Source: Clostridia bacterium
GTDB taxonomy: Bacteria; Bacillota; Clostridia; RGIG8785
Assembly: GCA_017620795.1 (NCBI GenBank)
Contig: JAGAUM010000071.1
Location: 1 to 6,664 of the forward strand
Length of the DNA stretch: 6,664 nucleotides
Reading direction: 5' to 3'
The position numbers were made by a program, and so were the translations under genes. The stretch's first letter is position 1; each line of letters begins with the position of its first letter. The notes under the pieces were generated by a model, which saw only the letters and a program-made list of their open reading frames with translations, was not told the origin of the DNA and did no database searches. This document shows positions 1 through 6,664 of the stretch, one piece after another.

Positions 1-2
1 TG

Positions 3-656
3 GAGATTTACAGCCTTGCCTGTGGTCTGTACTGGACTTATAACTACACCTCCGCAGACCCCCAAAAACGGGAGCGTGCCAAAGCCATCACCCGCAAACA
101 GTTGGAGGTCGCCAAGGCTTTAGGTTGTAACACCATTTTAGTCGTCCCCGGTGCAGTGGAAGTCGCCTTCGACCCCGGTGAGGTCGTTCCTTACGATGTA
201 GCCTGGAACCGCGCATTGGACGCCTTGCAGGAGTTGGCTCCCTTTGCGGAAGAGTATCAGGTTTCCATCGGTGTGGAAAATGTCTGGAACCGCTTCTTGC
301 TCTCCCCTATGGAAATGGCTTGCTTCATTGACAAAATCGACAATCCTTACGTTGGCGCTTACTTCGACGTGGGTAACGTCTTGAACAACGGCTATCCCGA
401 GCACTGGATTCGCATTTTAGGTAAGCGCATCAAGAAGGTGCACTTTAAGGACTATCGCAGAAACTCGGTAGGGTTAGACGGGTTCGTGGACCTGCTGGCA
501 GGGGACGTCAACTGGCCCGAGGTCATGAAGGCCTTCTCCGACATCGGCTATGACGATTGGTGCACCGCGGAAATGCTTCCGCCGTACACCCACTACCCCG
601 AAGCCATTGTTTATAACACGTCCACTTCGATGGACTTCATTTTAGGGAGGAAATAA
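3..656 (+). CDS. Sugar phosphate isomerase/epimerase, TIM barrel (5'-truncated by window edge)
   Basis: The last 217 residues of a xylose-isomerase-like TIM-barrel protein (AP endonuclease 2 superfamily). The frame is open from base 3, so the real start lies off the window; family members are usually about 270-290 residues, so roughly 60 are missing. The TTG at 102 is internal. The four expected metal ligands are visible, numbered from base 3: Glu92 in GVENVW, Asp122 in YFDVGN, His147 in KVHFKDY and Glu190 in CTAEML. Their order and rough spacing match ketose 3-epimerases and UlaE-type sugar phosphate epimerases. Such cytoplasmic enzymes move a carbonyl or epimerise a sugar, often with Mn2+ or another divalent metal; the substrate cannot be read from sequence. 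It is followed after one base by an oxidoreductase, so the two are almost certainly co-transcribed. Family assignment is secure; the exact reaction is not. Confidence 0.88.
   Translation, partial: EIYSLACGLYWTYNYTSADPQKRERAKAITRKQLEVAKALGCNTILVVPGAVEVAFDPGEVVPYDVAWNRALDALQELAPFAEEYQVSIGVENVWNRFLLSPMEMACFIDKIDNPYVGAYFDVGNVLNNGYPEHWIRILGKRIKKVHFKDYRRNSVGLDGFVDLLAGDVNWPEVMKAFSDIGYDDWCTAEMLPPYTHYPEAIVYNTSTSMDFILGRK
644..650 (+). promoter_or_regulatory. Ribosome binding site of the oxidoreductase
   Basis: AGGGAGG lies seven bases before the ATG at 658 and inside the last codons of the upstream epimerase. The placement fixes the oxidoreductase start and suggests translational coupling of the two genes. 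Confidence 0.85.
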
Positions 657-657
657 G

Positions 658-1659
658 ATGCTTAAAATCGGTTTAATCGGTTGCGGATTCATGGGTGGCA
701 TGCATGCCGCTTGCTATGCCGCACTGGACAATGTCAAAGTCGTTGCCGTTGCAGACCTGCGTGCTGACAAGGCAAAGGAAGTGGCAGACAAGAGCGGTGC
801 TGCCATCTACGAAAACGGTGAAGCACTCATCGCCAATGCGGATGTAGACGCCGTCGACATCTGCCTGCCCACTTACTTACACACCCACCATGCAGTCCTC
901 GCCATGAAGGCAGGCAAACACGTCTTTATTGAAAAGCCGGTCGCGCTCAATCGTGAGGAAGCACAGCTTCTGTTAGACACCCAAAAGGAAACGGGCGCAC
1001 AAGTCCAGATTGGTCAGGTTATCCGCTTCTGGGATGAATACGTCTGGCTCAAAGAACAGATTGATCACAACGCTTTTGGAAAAATGCGTTCTGCTACCTT
1101 CAAGCGTTTAAGCTCCTGGCCCGACTGGTCATGGGACAATTGGCTCCACCAAGCCCAAAAGAGTGGCTCGGTGGCGCAGGATATGCACATCCATGACGTA
1201 GACTTTATGCGCTTTGCCTTTGGCGATCCCCTGTCCTTTAAGACCACCGTTCAGCGGAATGCCGATGGCGTGGTTCAGCACATCTTCTCCTGCTTTACCT
1301 ACCCCGATAACGCAGCAGTCTCGGTGGAAGCGTGCTGGGACTATCCTGCCACCTTCCCCTTCTCTGCCCACTTCTGCGTGAAGTTTGAGAACGCGACCGT
1401 CATGAACAATGCCAATGGCTTGATGGTCTACCCCACTCAGGGCGATGCCTACAAGCCCGAACTGAAAAAATCCTTTGAGGGCGGCAACGATATCGGCGGC
1501 AACATCTCCGACTTGGGTGGCTATTATAACGAGCTTCGCTACTTCGTGGAAAACTTAAACGCCAACCAGCCCTTGACCGTCGCTCCGTTAGACGAGGGCG
1601 TCCGCTCCTTAAACCTGATTTTAGACGAGCTGGACTCGGTCGGTGGCGCACAAATCTGA
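658..1659 (+). CDS. Gfo/Idh/MocA family NAD(P)-dependent oxidoreductase
   Basis: A complete 333-residue protein of normal length for the family. Residues 1-120 form the Rossmann domain: the dinucleotide loop GLIGCGFMGG carries the GxGxxG pattern at residues 8-13, and the hallmark EKP motif is at 92-94 with the expected catalytic Lys93. The C-terminal domain holds DMHIHDVDFMRF, where Asp175 and His179 match the Asp/His pair of inositol 2-dehydrogenase. The family oxidises or reduces hydroxyl groups of sugars, inositols and sugar acids in the cytoplasm. The start is fixed by a strong ribosome binding site, and only one base separates it from the upstream epimerase, so the two probably act on the same compound. 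A strong terminator begins about 50 bases after the stop. The substrate is unknown; inositol, a deoxy sugar or a released hexose are all possible. Confidence 0.92.
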   Translation: MLKIGLIGCGFMGGMHAACYAALDNVKVVAVADLRADKAKEVADKSGAAIYENGEALIANADVDAVDICLPTYLHTHHAVLAMKAGKHVFIEKPVALNREEAQLLLDTQKETGAQVQIGQVIRFWDEYVWLKEQIDHNAFGKMRSATFKRLSSWPDWSWDNWLHQAQKSGSVAQDMHIHDVDFMRFAFGDPLSFKTTVQRNADGVVQHIFSCFTYPDNAAVSVEACWDYPATFPFSAHFCVKFENATVMNNANGLMVYPTQGDAYKPELKKSFEGGNDIGGNISDLGGYYNELRYFVENLNANQPLTVAPLDEGVRSLNLILDELDSVGGAQI

Positions 1660-1669
1660 CACTTCCAAG

Positions 1670-1709
1670 TGCATTCCCTATGTTCAATGTGCCTGCTACA
1701 TAGAATGCA
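1670..1709. other. Imperfect hairpin between the oxidoreductase stop and its terminator
   Basis: TGCATTC (1670-1676) pairs with GAATGCA (1703-1709) and TATGT (1679-1683) with ACATA (1698-1702), leaving a two-base bulge and a 14-base loop. It lies in the 3' untranslated region just before the terminator. It may protect the 3' end of the mRNA, or it may have no function. Confidence 0.4.
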
Positions 1710-1712
1710 ATC

Positions 1713-1742
1713 AAAAAGAGACCCGTTTGGGTCTCTTTTTTT
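1713..1742 (+). terminator. Intrinsic terminator of the epimerase-oxidoreductase operon (repeat copy 1)
   Basis: GAGACCC (1718-1724), loop GTTT, GGGTCTC (1729-1735), then seven T. The flanking A5 and T run extend the stem to 12 perfect pairs. Because A residues precede the stem, it can also act on leftward transcripts from the small-RNA promoter. The 31 bases 1713-1743 recur exactly at 2095-2125. Confidence 0.93.
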
Positions 1743-1756
1743 ACTGTCAAAACCAG

Positions 1757-1777
1757 AAAAGAACCCCAAAGGGTTCT
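1757..1777 (-). terminator. Weak leftward terminator downstream of the small-RNA locus
   Basis: Reading leftward, AGAACCC (1777-1771), a four-base loop and GGGTTCT (1766-1760) form a 7-bp stem followed by a short U run. There is no T run in the rightward direction. It would catch leftward transcripts that pass the stronger hairpin at 1864-1883, before they become antisense to the oxidoreductase mRNA. Confidence 0.5.
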
Positions 1778-1789
1778 CTTCCCGTGGCG

Positions 1790-1914
1790 GTTTGGCGACT
1801 GACCGAACCATGCGTTTTCGGCTTGTGGCAAAGTCCGAGATGCAGCTTTCTTCCAATAAAAAAGTGCATGCCGAAGCATGCACCGAAAAACGCATGCTCC
1901 TATTGTCGCCAAAC
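1790..1914. repeat. Nested inverted repeat (about 125-nt branched stem)
   Basis: Outer arms GTTTGGCGAC (1790-1799) and GTCGCCAAAC (1905-1914) match perfectly over 10 bp. Inside, ATGCGTTTTCGG (1810-1821) pairs with CCGAAAAACGCAT (1883-1895), with one unpaired A. Innermost is an 8-bp hairpin at 1864-1883. The left part lies past the predicted end of the small RNA, so the whole fold forms only in a read-through transcript or as DNA. It might be an RNA domain, a degenerate miniature mobile element, or half of an RNA switch. Confidence 0.6.
1858..1883 (-). terminator. Leftward intrinsic terminator with cUUCGg tetraloop
   Basis: Reading leftward, GTGCATGC, loop TTCG, GCATGCAC, then six T (1863-1858). 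The 8-bp perfect stem is closed by C and G around UUCG, one of the most stable RNA tetraloops known. Rightward there is no T run, so the signal has one direction. It defines the 3' end of the predicted small RNA. Confidence 0.88.
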
Positions 1915-2007
1915 AACTTAACACCCAAACAAGGTTTGTTAAACAGAGCTTGCATTTTTACCAAAAAAACACAAACCTCGTATAGGTATTAAATTAAGTT
2001 GTTTGGC
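1858..2007 (-). ncRNA. Predicted structured small RNA or attenuated leader (about 150 nt)
   Basis: Not a recognised RNA family. The call rests on a consensus leftward promoter at 2014-2042 and an intrinsic terminator ending at 1858. Seven bases after the -10 box the transcript would start at G2007. Its first 14 nt, GCCAAACAACTTAA (2007-1994), pair perfectly with TTAAGTTGTTTGGC (1921-1908), giving a closing stem at nt 1-14 and 87-100. Within it ACGAGGTTTGT contains an 8-nt arm (1978-1971) that pairs with 1939-1932, below a U-rich and A-rich apical loop. After the stem come about 22 linker bases and the terminator hairpin. A reading frame from ATG at 1955 crosses the locus, but it has no good ribosome binding site, runs through every hairpin and continues antisense to the oxidoreductase, so I do not call it a gene. 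A leader peptide is a lesser possibility. The flanking layout suggests an independent RNA gene in the gap between convergent genes. Confidence 0.62.
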
Positions 2008-2013
2008 ATCCTT

Positions 2014-2042
2014 ATTATAACATCAAATAAAAATCTTGTCAA
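2014..2042 (-). promoter_or_regulatory. Fully consensus sigma-A promoter, leftward
   Basis: On the minus strand, TTGACA (2042-2037), 17 bp, TATAAT (2019-2014): both hexamers and the spacing are exact consensus. The predicted start near 2007 coincides with the first base of the 14-bp inverted repeat. It lies downstream of the surface-protein stop and its terminator, so it drives a separate unit. No protein gene follows it. Confidence 0.88.
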
Positions 2043-2043
2043 C

Positions 2044-2077
2044 TTGATATCATGGTATCATGATATCATGATATCAA
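2044..2077. promoter_or_regulatory. 34-bp near-perfect palindrome next to the -35 box, probable operator
   Basis: TTGATATCATG (2044-2054) and CATGATATCAA (2067-2077) are exact inverted arms around a 12-bp centre that is also nearly symmetric; one pair of 17 is mismatched. The same bases read as four 8-bp tandem units starting at 2047 (ATATCATG, GTATCATG, ATATCATG, ATATCAAA). The site abuts the -35 box, centred about 53 bp upstream of the predicted start, where an activator, or a repressor binding cooperatively, could act. The protein that binds it is unknown and is not encoded in the window. Confidence 0.65.
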
Positions 2078-2093
2078 ATCTCATCTTTAACCC

Positions 2094-2125
2094 AAAAAAG
2101 AGACCCGTTTGGGTCTCTTTTTTTA
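2094..2125 (-). terminator. Terminator of the surface-protein gene (repeat copy 2)
   Basis: The same hairpin as copy 1: GAGACCC (2100-2106), loop GTTT, GGGTCTC (2111-2117), with A6 on the left and T7 on the right, so it can work in both directions. The TAA stop of the surface gene (2125-2123, minus strand) overlaps the A/T flank of the stem. Bases 2095-2125 equal 1713-1743. Confidence 0.9.
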
Positions 2126-4795
2126 TCCCTGTTTTAAGTTGGTGACCTTTTCGCCTACCGTTACGGTCGCAGGCCGTCCGTCTTTGTAGATATTTCCCGA
2201 AAGGGTCACGTTGTCACAGTTCTCCAGATGAATGGTCTCGGGCGCATCTACCGGGTTGATTCCCAAATCCCCCATAAAGGTGTTGTTACGAATCACGAAG
2301 TTCTTGCCCTCGCTCATCCATAAATCGTGGTACGTGTTTCCGTAGAAGGTGCATCCCTCAACCGTAATGCTGTCATGGTCCTGACCGCGGGCAGGAGTAC
2401 TTCCGCCACCGCCACCGCAGACCGCCAGGCCTGCGCCGTTCTTGCGGGCCCAGCCGCTGGAATGGAAGGTACAGTTGCGAACGGTCACATTCTCTGCAAA
2501 GCCTGCCTCGGTCCAATCGAACTCGGGCGCAATACAAAGGCCGAAGCTCCCGCCGTTGGAAACGGTGCAGTTTTCAATCAGCCCGTCCCCGCCTTTGATC
2601 AGCATGGCGCGGGAGTTCATGCCGCGGAAGGTGCTATTCTTGTAAACATATCCGCCGCAAGTCCAGCTGCGGTTCACCACCCAGTCGCCCACTTTAAAGT
2701 TCTTCTTGCCGTCTAAAGTCACCGCATAGTACTTGTTGGCAGAATAAACCGCCGACCCTACAAACTCATTCAAATTCGTCTTGGGGGTGTAGCCCGTCAG
2801 GACCTCGCAGGTTTTGACAAAGCACTGGGAATTCTCCACCGTATCAGGGCTGTAGAAGCGAAGATCGTCCCCTGCCCAGTACGGTAATTGAGCACCCGAA
2901 ATGCCGATAATCGCCTTGTTTCCCTCGATTCCCACTACCTTCGAGAAGGTGCCGTGGATGTTGGTTCCGTCGTCTAACATCTGCTCAAAGAGCGAATCGT
3001 ACACCTGCGGCCCTGTACGCAAGCAGGTAGCGTGAAGTCCGTCACCGCGAGCGGCAACGAGACGGTCGGTGATACAGCCTAACGGCCGGGGTGCAGGGGT
3101 CATTTTTACATTGATGTACTTGTTTCCGCCCTCGCCGTGAATGTCGAAAATCTGATGGGTGCCGTCATGGATCGTGATGTTCTCCAAGGTTACGTTCTTG
3201 CGACCCGTCAGCTTATAACCGCCCGACGTTTCATAACCGATACTGCCCAGATAATCGCCGATTTCAAGACCCTTTTGTCGGGGCCCTGCCGTGCCGTGGA
3301 TGCGGAAGGTGTTGGCGGTCAGCTGTTCGACCTTGCTGGAATTGGTATGGAAGGAGGACGACCCCTCTAACATATACCCCGTGTCACGGTCGAAGATGTA
3401 TCCGCCACCGCCCGAGGAAATCATTTTCTTCCAGTCCAGCTGATAGCCGGGGTCAATGGCAACGTCCATGTAAAACCCGTCGGGGTCGATGTTAAAAATC
3501 TGTCCCCAAAAGAGGGTCGGCTTGTCAAAATCGCAGGTGATTCCCTTGACCGTCACATTCTCACAGTTGTTCAGCATCACTGCGGAGGTATTGATGGTCT
3601 TTAAAAGCAAGGTCACGCCCTCGGCGTTCACGGTAAAATCTTTAAATCCATCCAGATTAAGGTGTCCGCCCTTGGGGCTGGTCTTGATACGATAGACCCC
3701 CGGCTCGATGGTGACTTCCTTCGCGCCCGATGCATAAGCGTCGTTGATGATTTTGTTTACGTCCACATCCTCACGGACGATCCCGCCATAAACGGGCGAG
3801 TACTCCCCTGCAGGGGTATAAGGCGCCGACTCGTCTAAAATCTTTTTGAGTCTGGAAAAGATGACCGCCGCTTCGCCACGGGTGGCGTTCCCACGGGCAT
3901 TAAAGCTGCCGTCAGGGTTGCCTGTGACGATGCCCAGGTTTGCGGCTCTGCCGATGGATTCACTCGCCCAGGGGGAGAAGCTTGCTCCGTCGCTGAAGTT
4001 GTGGGTAGCGTCCACCTGCTTGCCACGCATCACGTCCATGACCCGCATGATGACCGAGGTCATTTCCTCACGGGTGATGGGTTGATCGGGCAGGAGCTTG
4101 CCATCGGGGAGCATGTTTTGGTCCACCAACGCTCCGCGATATGCCGCATAGGCCGTTTTGTCAAACCACTGGTTTTCCGAAATATCCGCATAAGACGGCT
4201 CGTAAATTTCAGTCGGCAGGTTGGCGACCTTCAGCGCCAAGGTCAGAAACTCGGCACGGGTAATCTGCCCATCGGGGTCAAAGCGGTTGACCGTCTTGCC
4301 TTTGATGATGCCCTCCTCTGCCAAAGGCAGGACATAGTTCTTTGCCCAATGGTTGTTTAAGTCCACAAAGTTGACCAGTGCCTCCGTCTCGGCAATGCCA
4401 CCTTGATAGGAAAGGGTGGGATGCCAAAACAACAGCTCTCCGTCGCGGGCACGGGCGTCTGCTTTGAAGATAATTTTGTTGCCTTTCTGAACGGTCAGGG
4501 TCTGTTCGGGCAATACCAAGGCCTCATCGCCGTTGACGGTGGCGGAGCATACCACACCCTGCTCTTTTAGGATAGAGACCAAAAACCCGTCACCCTCGCT
4601 TGCCTTTAAGGTGGCTTTTGAAATGACAATCGTACCGTCTCCCGGTGCCGTAAAGGTCACACTGTCCGCCTCGGCTAACGTCGGGGCAAAGGTGTCCTTC
4701 TCTAAATCATATAAAACCATGCTCGCCCCTGTGGTCATGGGAAGCAGAGTCAATAACAGTAAGAGTACCAGTCCAATCGAAATGTACTTTTTCAT
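2123..4795 (-). CDS. Secreted SLH-anchored beta-helix protein, GH110-like glycosidase candidate
   Basis: An 890-residue exported protein. Residues 1-25 form a signal peptide (Lys-rich start, Leu-rich core, end near TTGAS). Residues 26-140 are a beta-rich region of unknown role. Three SLH repeats follow at about 143-186 (FVDLNNHWA to ITRAEF), 202-247 (YADISENQWF to ITREEM) and 264-311 (HNFSDGASFS to ATRGEA); these bind secondary cell-wall polymers and hold the protein on the cell surface. Residues 334-880 form a right-handed parallel beta-helix with repeated N-x-T and EN/RNCTF turns. RGDGLHATC (583-591), MLDDGTNIHGTF (606-617), the SRAMLIKGGDGLIENC stretch (728-743) and DWTEAG (760-765) resemble GH110 exo-alpha-galactosidases, which attack terminal alpha-1,3-galactose such as blood group B. 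GH110 is from memory of the family; another beta-helix hydrolase or lyase is possible. The start at 4795 is preferred to an in-frame ATG at 4843 because it has an AAAGGAG site and a signal peptide, and the earlier one overlaps the promoter. Confidence 0.87.
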   Translation of the reverse strand: MKKYISIGLVLLLLLTLLPMTTGASMVLYDLEKDTFAPTLAEADSVTFTAPGDGTIVISKATLKASEGDGFLVSILKEQGVVCSATVNGDEALVLPEQTLTVQKGNKIIFKADARARDGELLFWHPTLSYQGGIAETEALVNFVDLNNHWAKNYVLPLAEEGIIKGKTVNRFDPDGQITRAEFLTLALKVANLPTEIYEPSYADISENQWFDKTAYAAYRGALVDQNMLPDGKLLPDQPITREEMTSVIMRVMDVMRGKQVDATHNFSDGASFSPWASESIGRAANLGIVTGNPDGSFNARGNATRGEAAVIFSRLKKILDESAPYTPAGEYSPVYGGIVREDVDVNKIINDAYASGAKEVTIEPGVYRIKTSPKGGHLNLDGFKDFTVNAEGVTLLLKTINTSAVMLNNCENVTVKGITCDFDKPTLFWGQIFNIDPDGFYMDVAIDPGYQLDWKKMISSGGGGYIFDRDTGYMLEGSSSFHTNSSKVEQLTANTFRIHGTAGPRQKGLEIGDYLGSIGYETSGGYKLTGRKNVTLENITIHDGTHQIFDIHGEGGNKYINVKMTPAPRPLGCITDRLVAARGDGLHATCLRTGPQVYDSLFEQMLDDGTNIHGTFSKVVGIEGNKAIIGISGAQLPYWAGDDLRFYSPDTVENSQCFVKTCEVLTGYTPKTNLNEFVGSAVYSANKYYAVTLDGKKNFKVGDWVVNRSWTCGGYVYKNSTFRGMNSRAMLIKGGDGLIENCTVSNGGSFGLCIAPEFDWTEAGFAENVTVRNCTFHSSGWARKNGAGLAVCGGGGGSTPARGQDHDSITVEGCTFYGNTYHDLWMSEGKNFVIRNNTFMGDLGINPVDAPETIHLENCDNVTLSGNIYKDGRPATVTVGEKVTNLKQG

Positions 4796-4802
4796 CCAAC
4801 CA

Positions 4803-4843
4803 CTCCTTTCTTTTAGTATACAAAAAAAGAGATGTTCTTTCAA
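4803..4843 (-). promoter_or_regulatory. Promoter and ribosome binding site of the surface-protein gene
   Basis: On the minus strand, TTGAAA (4843-4838), 17 bp, TATACT (4820-4815), then AAAGGAG (4809-4803) seven bases before the ATG at 4795. The predicted start at about 4808 falls within the ribosome binding site, giving a leader of only about 13 nt. A 7-bp hairpin, AACGAAA/TTTCGTT (4842-4848 and 4852-4858), overlaps the start of the -35 box and could be a regulator site. Confidence 0.72.
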
Positions 4844-4881
4844 CGAAAATCTTTCGTTTCATCTGTACTATTTTTTGACAG

Positions 4882-4927
4882 AAAAAAGAGACCCTTGGGC
4901 GAGTGTTCTAAAGGACAAAATTTAAAT
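4882..4927. other. Half copy of the host terminator repeat; probable element junction
   Basis: A6 plus GAGACCC (4882-4894) equals the left arm of terminator copies 1 and 2, but after TTGGG (4895-4899) the sequence goes to CGAGTG instead of TCTCTTTTTT. A hairpin cut in half beside a serine recombinase gene is what an attachment site looks like when an element has inserted into a terminator. The exact crossover cannot be placed without the other end. Chance similarity or a decayed terminator is the alternative. Confidence 0.5.
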
Positions 4928-4960
4928 GAAGCGGTGTAACCACAGCGGTTGCACCGCTTC
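4928..4960 (-). terminator. Probable terminator of the recombinase gene
   Basis: GAAGCGGTG (4928-4936) and AACC (4938-4941) pair with GGTT (4947-4950) and CACCGCTTC (4952-4960); T4937 faces G4951, a wobble pair in RNA on one strand. The 14-bp stem with a 5-base loop lies 9 bases after the recombinase stop. The leftward tail, ATTTAAATTTT, is A/T-rich but not a clean U run, so termination strength is uncertain. Confidence 0.68.
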
Positions 4961-4969
4961 TGCCCGTTT

Positions 4970-6664
<1,695 letters not shown>

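Noticed and set aside
138..404. Leftward 88-residue frame inside the epimerase
   Set aside because: Shadow of the epimerase gene, whose metal ligands and family motifs are clear in the other strand.
1539..1964. Leftward 141-residue frame across the intergenic region
   Set aside because: It passes through three hairpins, continues antisense to the oxidoreductase, begins at TTG with no clear ribosome binding site and has a low-complexity, family-less composition. Its open state is explained by lack of stops in repeats. A short leader peptide from ATG 1955 remains possible.
1643..1992. Rightward frames of 92 and 107 residues over the same region
   Set aside because: They overlap the oxidoreductase end and its terminator, have no ribosome binding site, and translate the terminator repeat.
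2044..2077. Short tandem repeats as a CRISPR array
   Set aside because: The units are 8 bp with no spacers and form one palindrome; this fits an operator, not CRISPR.
4796..4843. Extended N-terminus of the surface protein starting at 4843
   Set aside because: The extra 16 residues would cover the promoter -10 and the ribosome binding site and would put a non-signal sequence before a perfect signal peptide.
4875..4903. Rightward promoter from TTGACA at 4875-4880
   Set aside because: No acceptable -10 hexamer 16-18 bases downstream.
2327..4925. Frames opposite the surface-protein gene (for example 2327-2716, 4001-4360, 4533-4925)
   Set aside because: They are complements of a well-supported coding gene, lack ribosome binding sites and show no recognisable domains.

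Overview
The window looks like a chromosomal fragment from a Gram-positive gut-type anaerobe (Bacillota, probably Clostridia). The reasons are strong AGGAGG-type ribosome binding sites, an S-layer homology (SLH) surface anchor, consensus sigma-A promoters, and a large serine recombinase of the type common in clostridial integrative elements. The host genes are moderately GC-rich. The recombinase at the right end is visibly A/T-richer and is probably recent foreign DNA. No rRNA, tRNA or CRISPR array was seen.

Left block, 1-1742, rightward: the 3' part of a sugar phosphate isomerase/epimerase (TIM barrel), then one base later a complete Gfo/Idh/MocA NAD(P)-dependent oxidoreductase, closed by a strong intrinsic terminator. 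The pair looks like the end of a sugar or polyol catabolic operon.

Middle block, 1660-2122: 463 bases without a convincing protein gene but dense in signals. Reading leftward there is a 34-bp near-perfect palindrome, a fully consensus promoter (TTGACA, 17 bp, TATAAT), a predicted start exactly at a 14-bp inverted repeat, and about 150 nt later a hairpin with a cUUCGg tetraloop followed by U6. This is best read as an uncharacterised structured small RNA or attenuated leader. It lies between two identical 31-bp terminator repeats, and one arm of its closing stem has a second possible partner downstream.

Right-centre, 2123-4795, leftward: a secreted 890-residue protein with signal peptide, N-terminal beta-rich region, three SLH repeats and a right-handed beta-helix domain resembling GH110 alpha-galactosidases. 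It would sit on the cell wall and act on external glycans. Its promoter and ribosome binding site are visible. It could supply sugar to enzymes such as the left-hand pair, but that link is inference from proximity only.

Right block, about 4895-6664: one end of an integrated element, with a full-length 556-residue large serine recombinase reading out toward the element end, its own terminator, and beside it a half copy of the host terminator repeat, as expected if the element had integrated into such a terminator. The rest of the element lies beyond the window.
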